This document shows, in pieces, positions 1-6,322 of a stretch of DNA of 10,000 nucleotides. The stretch spans positions 1 through 10,000 of the forward strand of contig JAIWNN010000027.1 of NCBI GenBank assembly GCA_020216805.1, in the 5' to 3' direction. This DNA is from Desulfarculus sp. Its GTDB lineage: Bacteria; Desulfobacterota; Desulfarculia; Desulfarculales; Desulfarculaceae. The notes under the pieces are model-generated. The model saw only the letters and a program-made list of their open reading frames with translations, searched no databases and was not told where the DNA came from. The translations under genes were made by a program, and so were the position numbers. The stretch's first letter is position 1, and every line of letters starts with the position of its first letter.

Positions 1-825
1 CTCGGGCGGAGCCGGGGGCATGGCCGCGGCGATCAGCTCGCCCAGCTCGGTCCGCGCCTGGCGGTGCAGGTCGCGGCAGGCCCGGGCCCGGGTCAGGTCC
101 TGGCGCAGGCGTTCCAGGCCGGCGGCGTCGCGGGCCAGGTCGGCCTGGCGCTGGGCCAGGGCCTCGGCCTGCTGATGCAGCCGGGCCTCGCCATCCCGCC
201 GGGCGGCCAGGGCCTGCTCCAGCTCATGGCGGCGGAGGTCCAAGTCGGCTTGGCGCCGCTGGCGCAGGACCATCAGGGTCCGGGCCTGCTCCAGGTGGTC
301 CCGGGCCTCCTGGCGCAACTGGCGCAGCCGGTCCTGGGTGCGCAGGAGATCCGGCTCGGAAAGTTCGCGGCCGTCGGGGGCGCGGAAGCGCTGCAATCCC
401 GCCGGGGCGATTCCGGCCAGCCATTTCTCGAGCTGCTGGGCCTTGTCTCGGCTCTGGCGGGCGGCGCGGCTGGCCTGATTGAGCCGGGTCTCCAGGCTGA
501 CCAACTGGGCCTCGGCCACCGCCAGGGCCTCCCGGGCGGCCTGCACCGGCGGCTCCAGCCCCGCGGCCTGGGCCACCAGCGAGGCCTCGGCTTTGGCGAT
601 CAACCGCCCCCGGCGCACCTGGTCGGCCTCGGCCGCGGCCAGCCGCTGTTGGCGGGCCTGGACCAGGCGCTCCAGGGCCTGGTCGTCCAGCCAGGGACCG
701 GGGCCTAGCTCCGGAGAGGGGGCGGACGGCAGCCAGGCGTGATCCTGGGGGTGAAAAGACAACAGGGCGCCCAGCTTCTCGACCTTGGCGGTCAGTTGGT
801 TTAAGCTGGGTTGGGGTTCGCTCAT
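1..825 (-). CDS. Coiled-coil protein of unknown function, partial (C-terminus beyond window)
   Basis: The reading frame opens with ATG at 823-825 on the minus strand and runs 275 codons to the left edge without a stop, so the C-terminus is missing. The protein is dominated by Ala, Leu, Gln, Arg and Glu. Long helical stretches with heptad-like Leu spacing lie at about residues 48-135 and 160-265, interrupted by a short Gly/Pro-containing segment near 138-158 (around AGIAPAGLQRF). The first 45 residues are Pro-rich and less helical. There is no signal peptide or membrane segment, so it is probably cytoplasmic. Third codon positions are almost all G or C, as in the surest genes here, which supports this frame over the overlapping ones. 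A weak AGGG lies 9-12 bases before the ATG. Structural, scaffold or SMC-like roles are all possible; I do not recognise the family. It is divergent from the exported protein at 945. Confidence 0.75.
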   Translation of the reverse strand, partial: MSEPQPSLNQLTAKVEKLGALLSFHPQDHAWLPSAPSPELGPGPWLDDQALERLVQARQQRLAAAEADQVRRGRLIAKAEASLVAQAAGLEPPVQAAREALAVAEAQLVSLETRLNQASRAARQSRDKAQQLEKWLAGIAPAGLQRFRAPDGRELSEPDLLRTQDRLRQLRQEARDHLEQARTLMVLRQRRQADLDLRRHELEQALAARRDGEARLHQQAEALAQRQADLARDAAGLERLRQDLTRARACRDLHRQARTELGELIAAAMPPAPPE

Positions 826-944
826 GGCCGCTGCCCTGTCGTACGAGGACGATGGTCCAAGATGTTGAGCCCGTGCGCCAGACCACCACCACATGGCGGC
901 TGGCATCCCCTCCGGGGGCGGCGGAAGGGAAAGGCAAGAAAATC

Positions 945-1373
945 ATGTCAATTATCGGCAGAAATGTCAAGCTACTTAAACTATTTATGCTGGGGGTGGC
1001 CCTGTGGCTGGTCCCGGCCGGCGCCCTGGCTGGAGATGCCTACCAGGTGGCCCCGGTGGACAAGGGCGAGCAGATGCGCCTTTTACCGGCCAGCGCCTGG
1101 CCGCCGCCGGATTCCGACCAAGCCGCGCTGCTGTTTAAGCTGACCTACCTGCGCGGCCTGATGGACGCCCTGCAGTACGCCCAGGTGGCCCCCAAGGGCA
1201 CCAGCCAGGCCCTGAACGACCTCAAGGGCCTGGATCTCAACACCCTGGCGGCGGAGGTCGACCGCTACTACCAGGCCGACCCCCGCCGTCGCGATCTGCC
1301 CCCGGCGGCGGTGGTGCTGCGCATCCTGCCCCAAACCCGGGGGCAGATCGAGGTCACCCCCCTGACCCGCTGA
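945..1373 (+). CDS. Small exported (periplasmic) protein of unknown function
   Basis: This is a 142-residue protein with a clear Sec signal peptide: a basic start (MSIIGRNVKLLK), a hydrophobic core at about 13-25, and a probable cleavage after ALA at residue 29. The mature part is about 113 residues and has no cysteine. Its core contains FKLTYLRGLMDALQYAQ (64-80), then LAAEVDRYYQADPRRRDLPP (101-120), then AAVVLRILPQTRG (121-133). The order 'K-x-x-Y-x-x-G-x-x-D-A', 'E-x-x-x-Y-x-x-P-x-x-R-x-x-P' and a final hydrophobic helix resembles small exported proteins common in deltaproteobacteria, and distantly the Rap1a/Tai immunity-protein fold, but that comparison is only a guess. I chose the ATG at 945 because GGAAAGG (928-934) lies about 10 bases upstream and the signal peptide begins there; in-frame codons from 852 would put an unlikely segment before it. 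It appears to be monocistronic. Confidence 0.8.
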   Translation: MSIIGRNVKLLKLFMLGVALWLVPAGALAGDAYQVAPVDKGEQMRLLPASAWPPPDSDQAALLFKLTYLRGLMDALQYAQVAPKGTSQALNDLKGLDLNTLAAEVDRYYQADPRRRDLPPAAVVLRILPQTRGQIEVTPLTR

Positions 1374-1387
1374 ATGGCCGCCGGCCT

Positions 1388-1417
1388 GGACCGGCAAGAG
1401 GCTTGCGGTGGCGGTCC
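1388..1417. terminator. Bulged GC-rich hairpin after the exported-protein gene
   Basis: GGACCG (1388-1393) pairs with CGGTCC (1412-1417), and GCAAG (1394-1398) pairs with CTTGC (1402-1406) around an AGG loop. The 5-base bulge GGTGG sits on the right arm. This gives an 11-bp stem starting 14 bases after the stop codon of the exported-protein gene. There is no T-tract, so if it ends transcription it is not a classic intrinsic terminator. Confidence 0.35.
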
Positions 1418-1420
1418 GGT

Positions 1421-1440
1421 CTGAATCAGAATAGATTCAG
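1421..1440. repeat. Perfect inverted repeat CTGAATC-6-GATTCAG
   Basis: Two perfect 7-bp arms, CTGAATC (1421-1427) and GATTCAG (1434-1440), are separated by AGAATA. The element is AT-rich inside very GC-rich DNA and has no T-tract after it. It could be a second 3' hairpin of the exported-protein transcript or a binding site for a dimeric regulator; the sequence alone does not decide. Confidence 0.5.
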
Positions 1441-1493
1441 TCGCCTGGAGTTGGCCCTGCCAACCTCCGGGGTCGAGTTCCGGCCCCGGCGAC

Positions 1494-1754
1494 CCACCAA
1501 CCACCAAGAGACGACCATCATGGGCAAGATCAAACGCGCGCCCGGGGTGGGTGAACATTGTCCGCCCCCTTCGCCTTTCGCCACCAGGCGCGCCGGCCCC
1601 CGCCTGGGGACGCGGGGGGAACGGGATCTTCGTCGGCCGGGGCGGGCGGGCCGGGCCGATGAAGGGCAAATCGCGCCCTGGCGATCCGGCGGTGGGGGCG
1701 CGCTCGGCGAGGCGCCAGCCGCGCGCGATGGACCGCGAGGGGCTGAAAAAGCGA
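1494..1754. other. Gene-poor intergenic stretch, no convincing gene
   Basis: I see no convincing gene here. The plus-strand frame through it (ATG at 1520, starting MGKIKRAPGV) reads to 1786. It soon becomes a Gly/Arg/Pro-rich string with rare-looking codons such as AGG, CGA and GGG, and it has only a weak AAGAGA upstream. Short GC-rich inverted repeats occur, for example ATCGC-6-GCGAT near 1670-1685, but these are expected at this base composition. It may be a decayed gene start or plain spacer DNA. Confidence 0.4.
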
Positions 1755-1784
1755 TTGCCAGGGATTTCAAATGCCTGCTAGTAT
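1755..1784 (+). promoter_or_regulatory. Candidate upstream sigma-70 promoter for the IHF-like gene
   Basis: TTGCCA (1755-1760) is followed after 18 bp by TAGTAT (1779-1784), which is directly preceded by TGC, an extended -10 motif. It would give a leader of about 200 bases before the start codon at 1990. It is weaker by sequence than the promoter at 1824. Confidence 0.35.
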
Positions 1785-1823
1785 GAGGTCGTTTGGCCCG
1801 TCGGCTGGCTTGCGGGGACGCAG

Positions 1824-1853
1824 TTGACCTAAGGCCCCAAATAGGCTTACTAT
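1824..1853 (+). promoter_or_regulatory. Probable sigma-70 promoter of the IHF-like/phosphoesterase operon
   Basis: TTGACC (1824-1829; five of six consensus bases) is followed after 18 bp by TACTAT (1848-1853; four of six). The DNA between is locally AT-rich (CCAAATAGGC). Transcription from about 1860 would leave a leader of roughly 130 bases. Just downstream, ATCGG...CCGAT (about 1852-1870) forms a small inverted repeat that could be an operator or leader hairpin. Confidence 0.5.
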
Positions 1854-1989
1854 CGGACAGTCCGGCCGATTCCGGCGCGATCCTTTCGCATGCGACGGAA
1901 CCAAGCCGCGATGTAGGCGGCCGAACGCGGGGACCCTCGCCTTCCGGCCGGGCGAATAGCGACCCCATCTCGTCAGGAGTGCCAAAGCA

Positions 1990-2364
1990 ATGACCTTGAC
2001 CAAAGCGGACATCGTGGCAGAGGTGTACGCCAAGGGGCTGCTCAGCAAGGCAGAAGCCGCGGACGCGGTGGAGCGCTCCCTGGAGTTGATCAAAGCGGCC
2101 CTGGCCCAAGGCGAGGAAGTCCTGGTCAGCGGCTTCGGCAAATGGTCGGTGCGGGCCAAGACCGAACGTCGCGGTCGCAACCCCCAGACCGGCGACCCCC
2201 TGACCCTGCCCCCCCGCCGGGTGGTGACCTTCCGCCCCTCGCGGGTGCTCAAGGCCCGGGTCCAGGGCGAGGAGGTCGACGTGGCGGCCGCCATGGCCTC
2301 CGAGGACAAACCCCAGGGCGAGACCAACGACAAGGGGCGCGTGCTGCGGCCCGGCTACTTCTAA
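1990..2364 (+). CDS. ihfA: IHF-alpha-like (HU/IHF family) DNA-bending protein
   Basis: This 124-residue nucleoid protein bends DNA by inserting beta-arm prolines into the minor groove. Residues 1-92 cover the whole HU/IHF fold: helices at 4-17 and 19-40, the SGFGKWSVR core strand region (47-55), and the beta-arm motif GRNPQTG (62-68) with the intercalating proline at 65. They end in the RRVVTFRPSRVLKARV strand and helix (76-91). The start MTLTKAD and the end VTFRPS-x-x-LKxRV are closer to IHF alpha than to HU. Members are usually 90-100 residues; here about 30 extra, mostly polar residues follow (ending RVLRPGYF). The ATG is set by AGGAG at 1975-1979, ten bases upstream. Six bases separate it from the phosphoesterase gene, so co-expression is likely. 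Assignment to the alpha subunit rather than a homodimeric HU is probable, not certain. Confidence 0.9.
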   Translation: MTLTKADIVAEVYAKGLLSKAEAADAVERSLELIKAALAQGEEVLVSGFGKWSVRAKTERRGRNPQTGDPLTLPPRRVVTFRPSRVLKARVQGEEVDVAAAMASEDKPQGETNDKGRVLRPGYF

Positions 2365-2370
2365 GCCCCG

Positions 2371-3102
2371 GTGTCCAACCCGCCCCTGCGGTTGGCGGTG
2401 CTTTCCGACCCGCACGCCAACCTCGCCGCCCTCACGGCGGTGAGCGAGGATCTGCGACGCCGCGGAGCCCAGCGGGTGCTGGTGCTGGGCGATCTGGTGG
2501 GCTACCTCACCCGGCCCAACCAGGTCGCCGCCTGGGTGGCGGAACGCGGCTGGGAATGCATCGCCGGCAACTATGACCTGGCGGTGCTGGCCGGCGGCCG
2601 CCAAGGGGCGGACCGCTTTCTCAAACCCGGCATCGGCCCCGAGCCCCTGGCGGTCTTTCACTGGACCGAGGCCGCGCTGGACTCCGCCACCCGCGCCTTC
2701 CTGGCCAGCCTGCCTCTCCGCCTGGAGCTGACCATCGCCGGCCGCCGGATCCTGGCCGTCCACGGCAGCCCGGACCAGGTGCGGCAATACGTCTTCCCCG
2801 ATCATCCCCGCGCCGAGCTGGAGTCCTGGCTGGCCCGCGAGCGGGCCGACCTACTCCTGATGGGCCACACCCACCAGCCCTTCGTGGCCCGCCTGGCGAA
2901 CGGCGGCCTGGCGCTGAATCCCGGCAGCGTGGGCTATCCCAAGGACGGCGACCCCCGGGCCAGCTACGCGCTCGTGGAGCTGGGCCCGGAGGTCGCGGTG
3001 GAGATCATCCGGGTGGCCTACGACGCGGCGGCCGAGGCCGACCGCCTGGCCGCCGCCGGCCTGCCCCCCAGCGGAGCGGCCAGGCTCCTGGCGGGGCGGT
3101 AG
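2371..3102 (+). CDS. Calcineurin-like metallophosphoesterase (YfcE/MJ0936 type)
   Basis: This 243-residue enzyme should hydrolyse phosphodiesters or phosphomonoesters with a two-metal centre in the cytoplasm. All family motifs are in place: D13-x-H15 (SDPHAN), G40-D41-x-x-G44 (LGDLVGY), G66-N67-Y-D69, H131 in AVHGSP, and G165-H166-T-H168-QP. The downstream NPGSVGYP (183-190) is typical of the YfcE/MJ0936 group. The GNYD form in place of GNHD/E is common in that group. Its natural substrate cannot be read from the sequence. Translation starts at GTG 2371, six bases after the IHF-like stop; there is no clear Shine-Dalgarno sequence, so translation is probably coupled to the upstream gene. No later start would keep the first beta-strand and the DxH motif intact. 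It ends convergently, 47 bp from the lipoprotein gene, with no obvious terminator between. Confidence 0.92.
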   Translation: MSNPPLRLAVLSDPHANLAALTAVSEDLRRRGAQRVLVLGDLVGYLTRPNQVAAWVAERGWECIAGNYDLAVLAGGRQGADRFLKPGIGPEPLAVFHWTEAALDSATRAFLASLPLRLELTIAGRRILAVHGSPDQVRQYVFPDHPRAELESWLARERADLLLMGHTHQPFVARLANGGLALNPGSVGYPKDGDPRASYALVELGPEVAVEIIRVAYDAAAEADRLAAAGLPPSGAARLLAGR

Positions 3103-3149
3103 GCGGCGGGTTTCCTCACCTGGTTATATCGACCAGTGATTGATCGCCC

Positions 3150-5684
3150 CTAATTCGCCGGCTTTGCCTCTGCCTTCTTTTCTTCCTTTCCGCCAGCCGT
3201 GTCGTCCTTCTTGGTAGTGGCATCGTCCTTTTTGTTCGTCTGGACGGTGGCCGTTTGCGCTGGAGCGTTGGTGGTTATATTCACGCTCACCCCGGAGTTG
3301 CCGGCGGCGGCCTGTTTGTCGCCCCCGCCGCCGGCGGCGGCTTGAGCCACCGCCAGGTGCAGTGGCGGCCCGGCGACATCACCGGCCAGGGTGGACCGGA
3401 AATCGACGGACTTGCCTGAGGTCTTCAAAGCGAGCAGGGTCATGCCGCTTTTCTCCACCTGGAATTTTCCGTTGCCCAGGAAGGTGAGCACCCCGCCCAA
3501 CTTGGATTCATCGGCGACCAGGTCCGCCCCCTCCATGCGCAGCAACACCTGCCCCTGGCTCAAGGGCGGATCGAAGTACACCCGCAGACCCACCTCGGCG
3601 ACCTTTTTGTCGTTGGGAATCAACTGGGTGCGGTCCGCGAACAAAACCACCATATTGTCGCCGCCGGGGCGTTCACGATAGGTGTACACGGTTTTGAAGC
3701 CTTCCTTGGGCGCCGTCTGAGCACAACTTTCCTCACTTTTGTCCACACACGTCAGGAACAGCCGCCATCCGTCGCTCACCGGTCTGAGTTTGGGGGTCGG
3801 CTTGGCCTTGGCGGGCTTGGCTGGTTGGCCTTTGCCGTCGGATGCGGCCTTGCCCTGGGCTCCGGATTCGAGCAAGGGTTGCGCCTCCGTTTTGGCGCCA
3901 TCGGTCAGGCCGGCGCGGGCCAGGGACGGGAAGGTGATCTGCAGCCGTCGCCCCTTGTCTCCCGCCTCGATGTGGCTGGCCGGCAGGCGAACTGCACTGT
4001 CCTTTGCCAGAAAGGCGCGATAGTCGCCGGGCAGCAGCTTGACTCCGCTGACGTAGGCCACCATCTCCTTGCCGTCGTCCACCAACAGGGGGGTTTGGTT
4101 TTGGTCGACGGCCGGGGACGGCGGCCTGTCCAGGGTCAGAAAGGTCTTGTGGATTTGGGCGTATTGGTGCTCGGCGGCGAACATATGCCAGAGCCAGGGC
4201 CAGCGGTTGACGAACATATCACGAAGTTCCTCATCCGCGCAGACGCCCTCCGGGGTGCCGGGCGGATACAGCCGGCCGCGCACGGAGGAGGCAAATGAGT
4301 TGCCTGGTGGCGGGGTGCAAACCGGCTCGAATTGGCTTTTCATGAAGCGCAGCAAATCGAGCTGCTGCTGGTTTTGCACGTAAGCGCAGATCCTGGCGGT
4401 GTCGGGCTTATTGCCACTGCAAAAAGTATGATTTTCTGCAATTGGGTTAAGGGCGGTAAAGGCGTCCCTCTGGTGGTTTGGCCCGATAATGTCGCCAGTG
4501 AAAGCATCGGCGAAAAAGGATGTTGATGTGACCACCATTTGGGTCTTGTTCCCCAGGAACATGCACTTGGGCACCAACAGCAGGATCGAGATGTTGTGGT
4601 TGCGGGGGACCATGGCGTAGGTCTTCTCGTCGGTGCGCGTCGCGCCGAAGCGCGCCCGCAGGAAGTTGTCCCAGACCCGGGTCACGGTCATGGTGCTGGT
4701 CAGGTCCTTGCGCGCCTTGGTGCGCTCCTTGTCCAGGGCCGCGCCCAGCTCGGCCCCCACCGCGTCGCCCTCGAAGGAGCGCTTCACCGCCGCCGCGGCC
4801 TGCATCAGAAGCTTGGCGCTGATCAGGGTCTGGGCCGCCTCCAGGCTGTCGGTCACCAGCAGGGGGATGGCCTTGGGGCTGTCGTTGCCATCCTGGCAGC
4901 GCTCGTCGCCCTGGCAGTTTATGGAGAACATGGGATCGGTGCGTTTAACGACCGGCACGCTTTCCTTGCAGATCCGGTCCAGGTATTGTTGCCGATCGTT
5001 GCCCTGCTGGCTGACCTGGGCGCATAGCCTGTCCCGGAATTTTCGGTTTATTTCACTGGTCGACTCGAGGTCGCGCGTCATGACCTTGCGCAGGTGCTCG
5101 GGCTCGGTCATGAAGCCGATGTTGACGTAGGTGTCGTAGGGCATGTCGTGGGCCAGGGGCATGATGCTGACCTGCAGGCGCACCAGGAAGGCCTCGTAGC
5201 CCTTGCTCCGGGCGGCGTAGCGCACGTAGTTGTTGAGGATCTGAACCTCCTGGTAGAGCGCGTTGGCCAACTGGTATTCCAGTATGGGGTTGTTGGCCGC
5301 CTCGAACTTGTCCCAATCCTTGAAGCCGGGCTGGTCTTTGGCCTCGGCGGCCGGTGGCGAGGGTTTGTCGTTCCCCACCCCCACCTTGCCGACCAGGGCC
5401 AGCATCAGCTTTTCCTCCCAACGCACCGTCACCGGCAGGGCGCGCTGGCGGGCGTCCTCCGGGGTCAGGTCGAAGCTGGGTTGCAGCATGCCCTCGATCT
5501 CGTGCCAGGGGGCCACCGAGAGCACCGAGACATGGGCGAAGCCGACCTTTTCGGCGGTCTCGACCAGTCGCTGGTCCTGCCAGAAGTAGCGATAGAAGTC
5601 GCAATGGCTGCACCCGGTCAGCCAGGACAAGATCGCCAGCCAGGTCAGCAGCCGGCAACCGCGCAGCAAACGCAGCTTTTTCAT
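3150..5684 (-). CDS. Large predicted outer-membrane lipoprotein, family not recognised
   Basis: This is an 844-residue protein. The N-terminus is a lipoprotein signal: basic MKKLRLLRGCR, a hydrophobic core, and lipobox LTGC with C25 as the lipidated residue. Ser follows C25, which by the +2 rule favours the outer membrane. The rest is extracytoplasmic and has 12 further cysteines (28, 221, 239, 257, 263, 374, 422, 433, 456, 482, 646, 654), an even number compatible with disulfides. A Lys/Pro/Ala linker at 609-634 divides it into a large N-terminal part and a C-terminal beta-rich part (about 635-780). A Gly/Ala spacer and a low-complexity Lys/Asp/Glu/Thr tail (about 780-844) end the protein. 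I see no catalytic motif, OmpA/Pal peptidoglycan-binding motif or TonB-box-like element. The start is fixed by the signal peptide and a G-run six bases upstream. It lies on the same strand as exbBD, 206 bp downstream, but a hairpin lies between them. Base composition drops near 4400-4560. Confidence 0.88.
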   Translation of the reverse strand: MKKLRLLRGCRLLTWLAILSWLTGCSHCDFYRYFWQDQRLVETAEKVGFAHVSVLSVAPWHEIEGMLQPSFDLTPEDARQRALPVTVRWEEKLMLALVGKVGVGNDKPSPPAAEAKDQPGFKDWDKFEAANNPILEYQLANALYQEVQILNNYVRYAARSKGYEAFLVRLQVSIMPLAHDMPYDTYVNIGFMTEPEHLRKVMTRDLESTSEINRKFRDRLCAQVSQQGNDRQQYLDRICKESVPVVKRTDPMFSINCQGDERCQDGNDSPKAIPLLVTDSLEAAQTLISAKLLMQAAAAVKRSFEGDAVGAELGAALDKERTKARKDLTSTMTVTRVWDNFLRARFGATRTDEKTYAMVPRNHNISILLLVPKCMFLGNKTQMVVTSTSFFADAFTGDIIGPNHQRDAFTALNPIAENHTFCSGNKPDTARICAYVQNQQQLDLLRFMKSQFEPVCTPPPGNSFASSVRGRLYPPGTPEGVCADEELRDMFVNRWPWLWHMFAAEHQYAQIHKTFLTLDRPPSPAVDQNQTPLLVDDGKEMVAYVSGVKLLPGDYRAFLAKDSAVRLPASHIEAGDKGRRLQITFPSLARAGLTDGAKTEAQPLLESGAQGKAASDGKGQPAKPAKAKPTPKLRPVSDGWRLFLTCVDKSEESCAQTAPKEGFKTVYTYRERPGGDNMVVLFADRTQLIPNDKKVAEVGLRVYFDPPLSQGQVLLRMEGADLVADESKLGGVLTFLGNGKFQVEKSGMTLLALKTSGKSVDFRSTLAGDVAGPPLHLAVAQAAAGGGGDKQAAAGNSGVSVNITTNAPAQTATVQTNKKDDATTKKDDTAGGKEEKKAEAKPAN

Positions 5685-5690
5685 GATTTC

Positions 5691-5698
5691 CCCCCCCG
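5691..5698 (-). promoter_or_regulatory. G-tract ribosome-binding site of the lipoprotein gene
   Basis: On the minus strand a run of eight G (complement of 5690-5697), followed by AAATC, leads into the ATG at 5684. It takes the Shine-Dalgarno position, so its length fixes the spacing to the start codon. Confidence 0.55.
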
Positions 5699-5762
5699 GA
5701 CAAGGATTTTGGCGCAGCGCTCGCGGCGCTGGCCTCGGGGGGTGAAGGCAGGCTGATGACGC

Positions 5763-5783
5763 GGTCGGGCCAGTCGCCCGACC
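5763..5783. repeat. Perfect 8-bp GC hairpin in the lipoprotein leader
   Basis: GGTCGGGC (5763-5770) and GCCCGACC (5776-5783) are perfect complements around the loop CAGTC. It lies about 80 bases upstream of the lipoprotein start codon and has no T-tract on either side. A regulatory leader structure or an operator is possible. Confidence 0.45.
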
Positions 5784-5847
5784 ATGAGACTAAAGGACTA
5801 GGCAAACTAGGGATACATTGCGCCGGGCGTGGTCGCTGGTCAAGGGG

Positions 5848-5868
5848 AAAATGAGCGGAGCTCGTTTT
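5848..5868. terminator. Terminator-like hairpin between exbD and the lipoprotein gene
   Basis: AAAA-T-GAGC (5848-5856) faces GCTC-G-TTTT (5860-5868) around the loop GGA. On the plus strand this is nine pairs including one U-G wobble, with a T-rich run after it to about 5883. On the minus strand it has one C-A mismatch and ends in ATTTT. It begins 23 bp after the exbD stop and may act in both directions. It is a strong AT-rich exception in this DNA. Confidence 0.45.
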
Positions 5869-5890
5869 GATTTTTATTTATTTCACCCAG

Positions 5891-6322
5891 TTAGGGAGCG
5901 TTATCGGGAGGCGGGGGCTGGGTGGCCAAAAGGAGCTTTTCGGCCCCGGCGTCGCGGGCCGCGGCCATGGCCCGGACCACGAACTCCAGGGGCAGGGACT
6001 TGTCGGCCTTGATCACCACGTCGCGGTTGAGCCGCCCCTCCAGCAGTCGGCGCAGGACCTCGCCCAAAAGCCCGGCCTGCACCTCCTGGCCCTCCACGAA
6101 GCTGCGTCCCTCGCGGTCCAGGGCCACGCTCAGCTCATGCTCGGCCAGGGGCGCGGCCCGCTCGTCGGCCGGCAGCCGCAGCTCCAGGCCCTCCTGGGCC
6201 AGGAAGTTGCTGGTGAGCAGGAAGAAGATCAGCAGCAGGAAGACGATGTCGATCAGGCTGGCCAGGGGCACCGTCACCGCCTGGCGTCGCCAGGGACGCA
6301 GCGGCACCGCCGGGGGAATCAT
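5891..6322 (-). CDS. exbD: ExbD/TolR-family proton-channel subunit
   Basis: This 143-residue inner-membrane protein is the peg-like partner of ExbB in proton-motive-force motors. A basic cytoplasmic N-terminus (PLRPWRRQ) precedes a single transmembrane helix at about 20-41. The family signature LIDIVFLLLIFFLL contains Asp25, the proton-carrying residue also found at position 25 in E. coli ExbD. The periplasmic domain (about 45-133) ends in the expected helix and strand (VVRAMAAARDAGAEKLLLAT), then a Pro-rich tail. Length matches the family (about 140). The start ATG overlaps the exbB stop in an ATGA (6319-6322), so translation is coupled. Longer in-frame readings upstream only translate exbB out of frame. 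TolR is the alternative name; no tolA, tolB or pal is in view, so ExbD is preferred. The real partner could be a TonB encoded elsewhere. Confidence 0.93.
   Translation of the reverse strand: MIPPAVPLRPWRRQAVTVPLASLIDIVFLLLIFFLLTSNFLAQEGLELRLPADERAAPLAEHELSVALDREGRSFVEGQEVQAGLLGEVLRRLLEGRLNRDVVIKADKSLPLEFVVRAMAAARDAGAEKLLLATQPPPPDNAP

Noticed and set aside
64..708. Long plus-strand open frame rich in Gly, Gln and Leu
   Set aside because: It is the antisense shadow of the coiled-coil gene; codon bias and a start site support the minus-strand frame ending at 825.
224..970. Minus-strand open frame crossing the divergent promoter region
   Set aside because: It is Pro/Gly/Arg-rich, out of frame with the coiled-coil gene, and covers the start of the exported-protein gene.
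1520..1786. Plus-strand reading from ATG 1520 (MGKIKRAPGV)
   Set aside because: The start looks natural, but there is only a weak ribosome-binding site and the protein soon turns into Gly/Arg/Pro-rich low complexity with unbiased codons; at most a gene remnant.
1426..2805. 459-codon minus-strand open frame
   Set aside because: It is antisense to the IHF-like and phosphoesterase genes, both of which have clear family motifs; long shadows are expected at this GC content.
5813..5843. Minus-strand TTGACC (complement of 5838-5843) as the lipoprotein promoter
   Set aside because: The -35 is good and lies downstream of an AT-rich stretch, but no convincing -10 is found at 16-19 bp.
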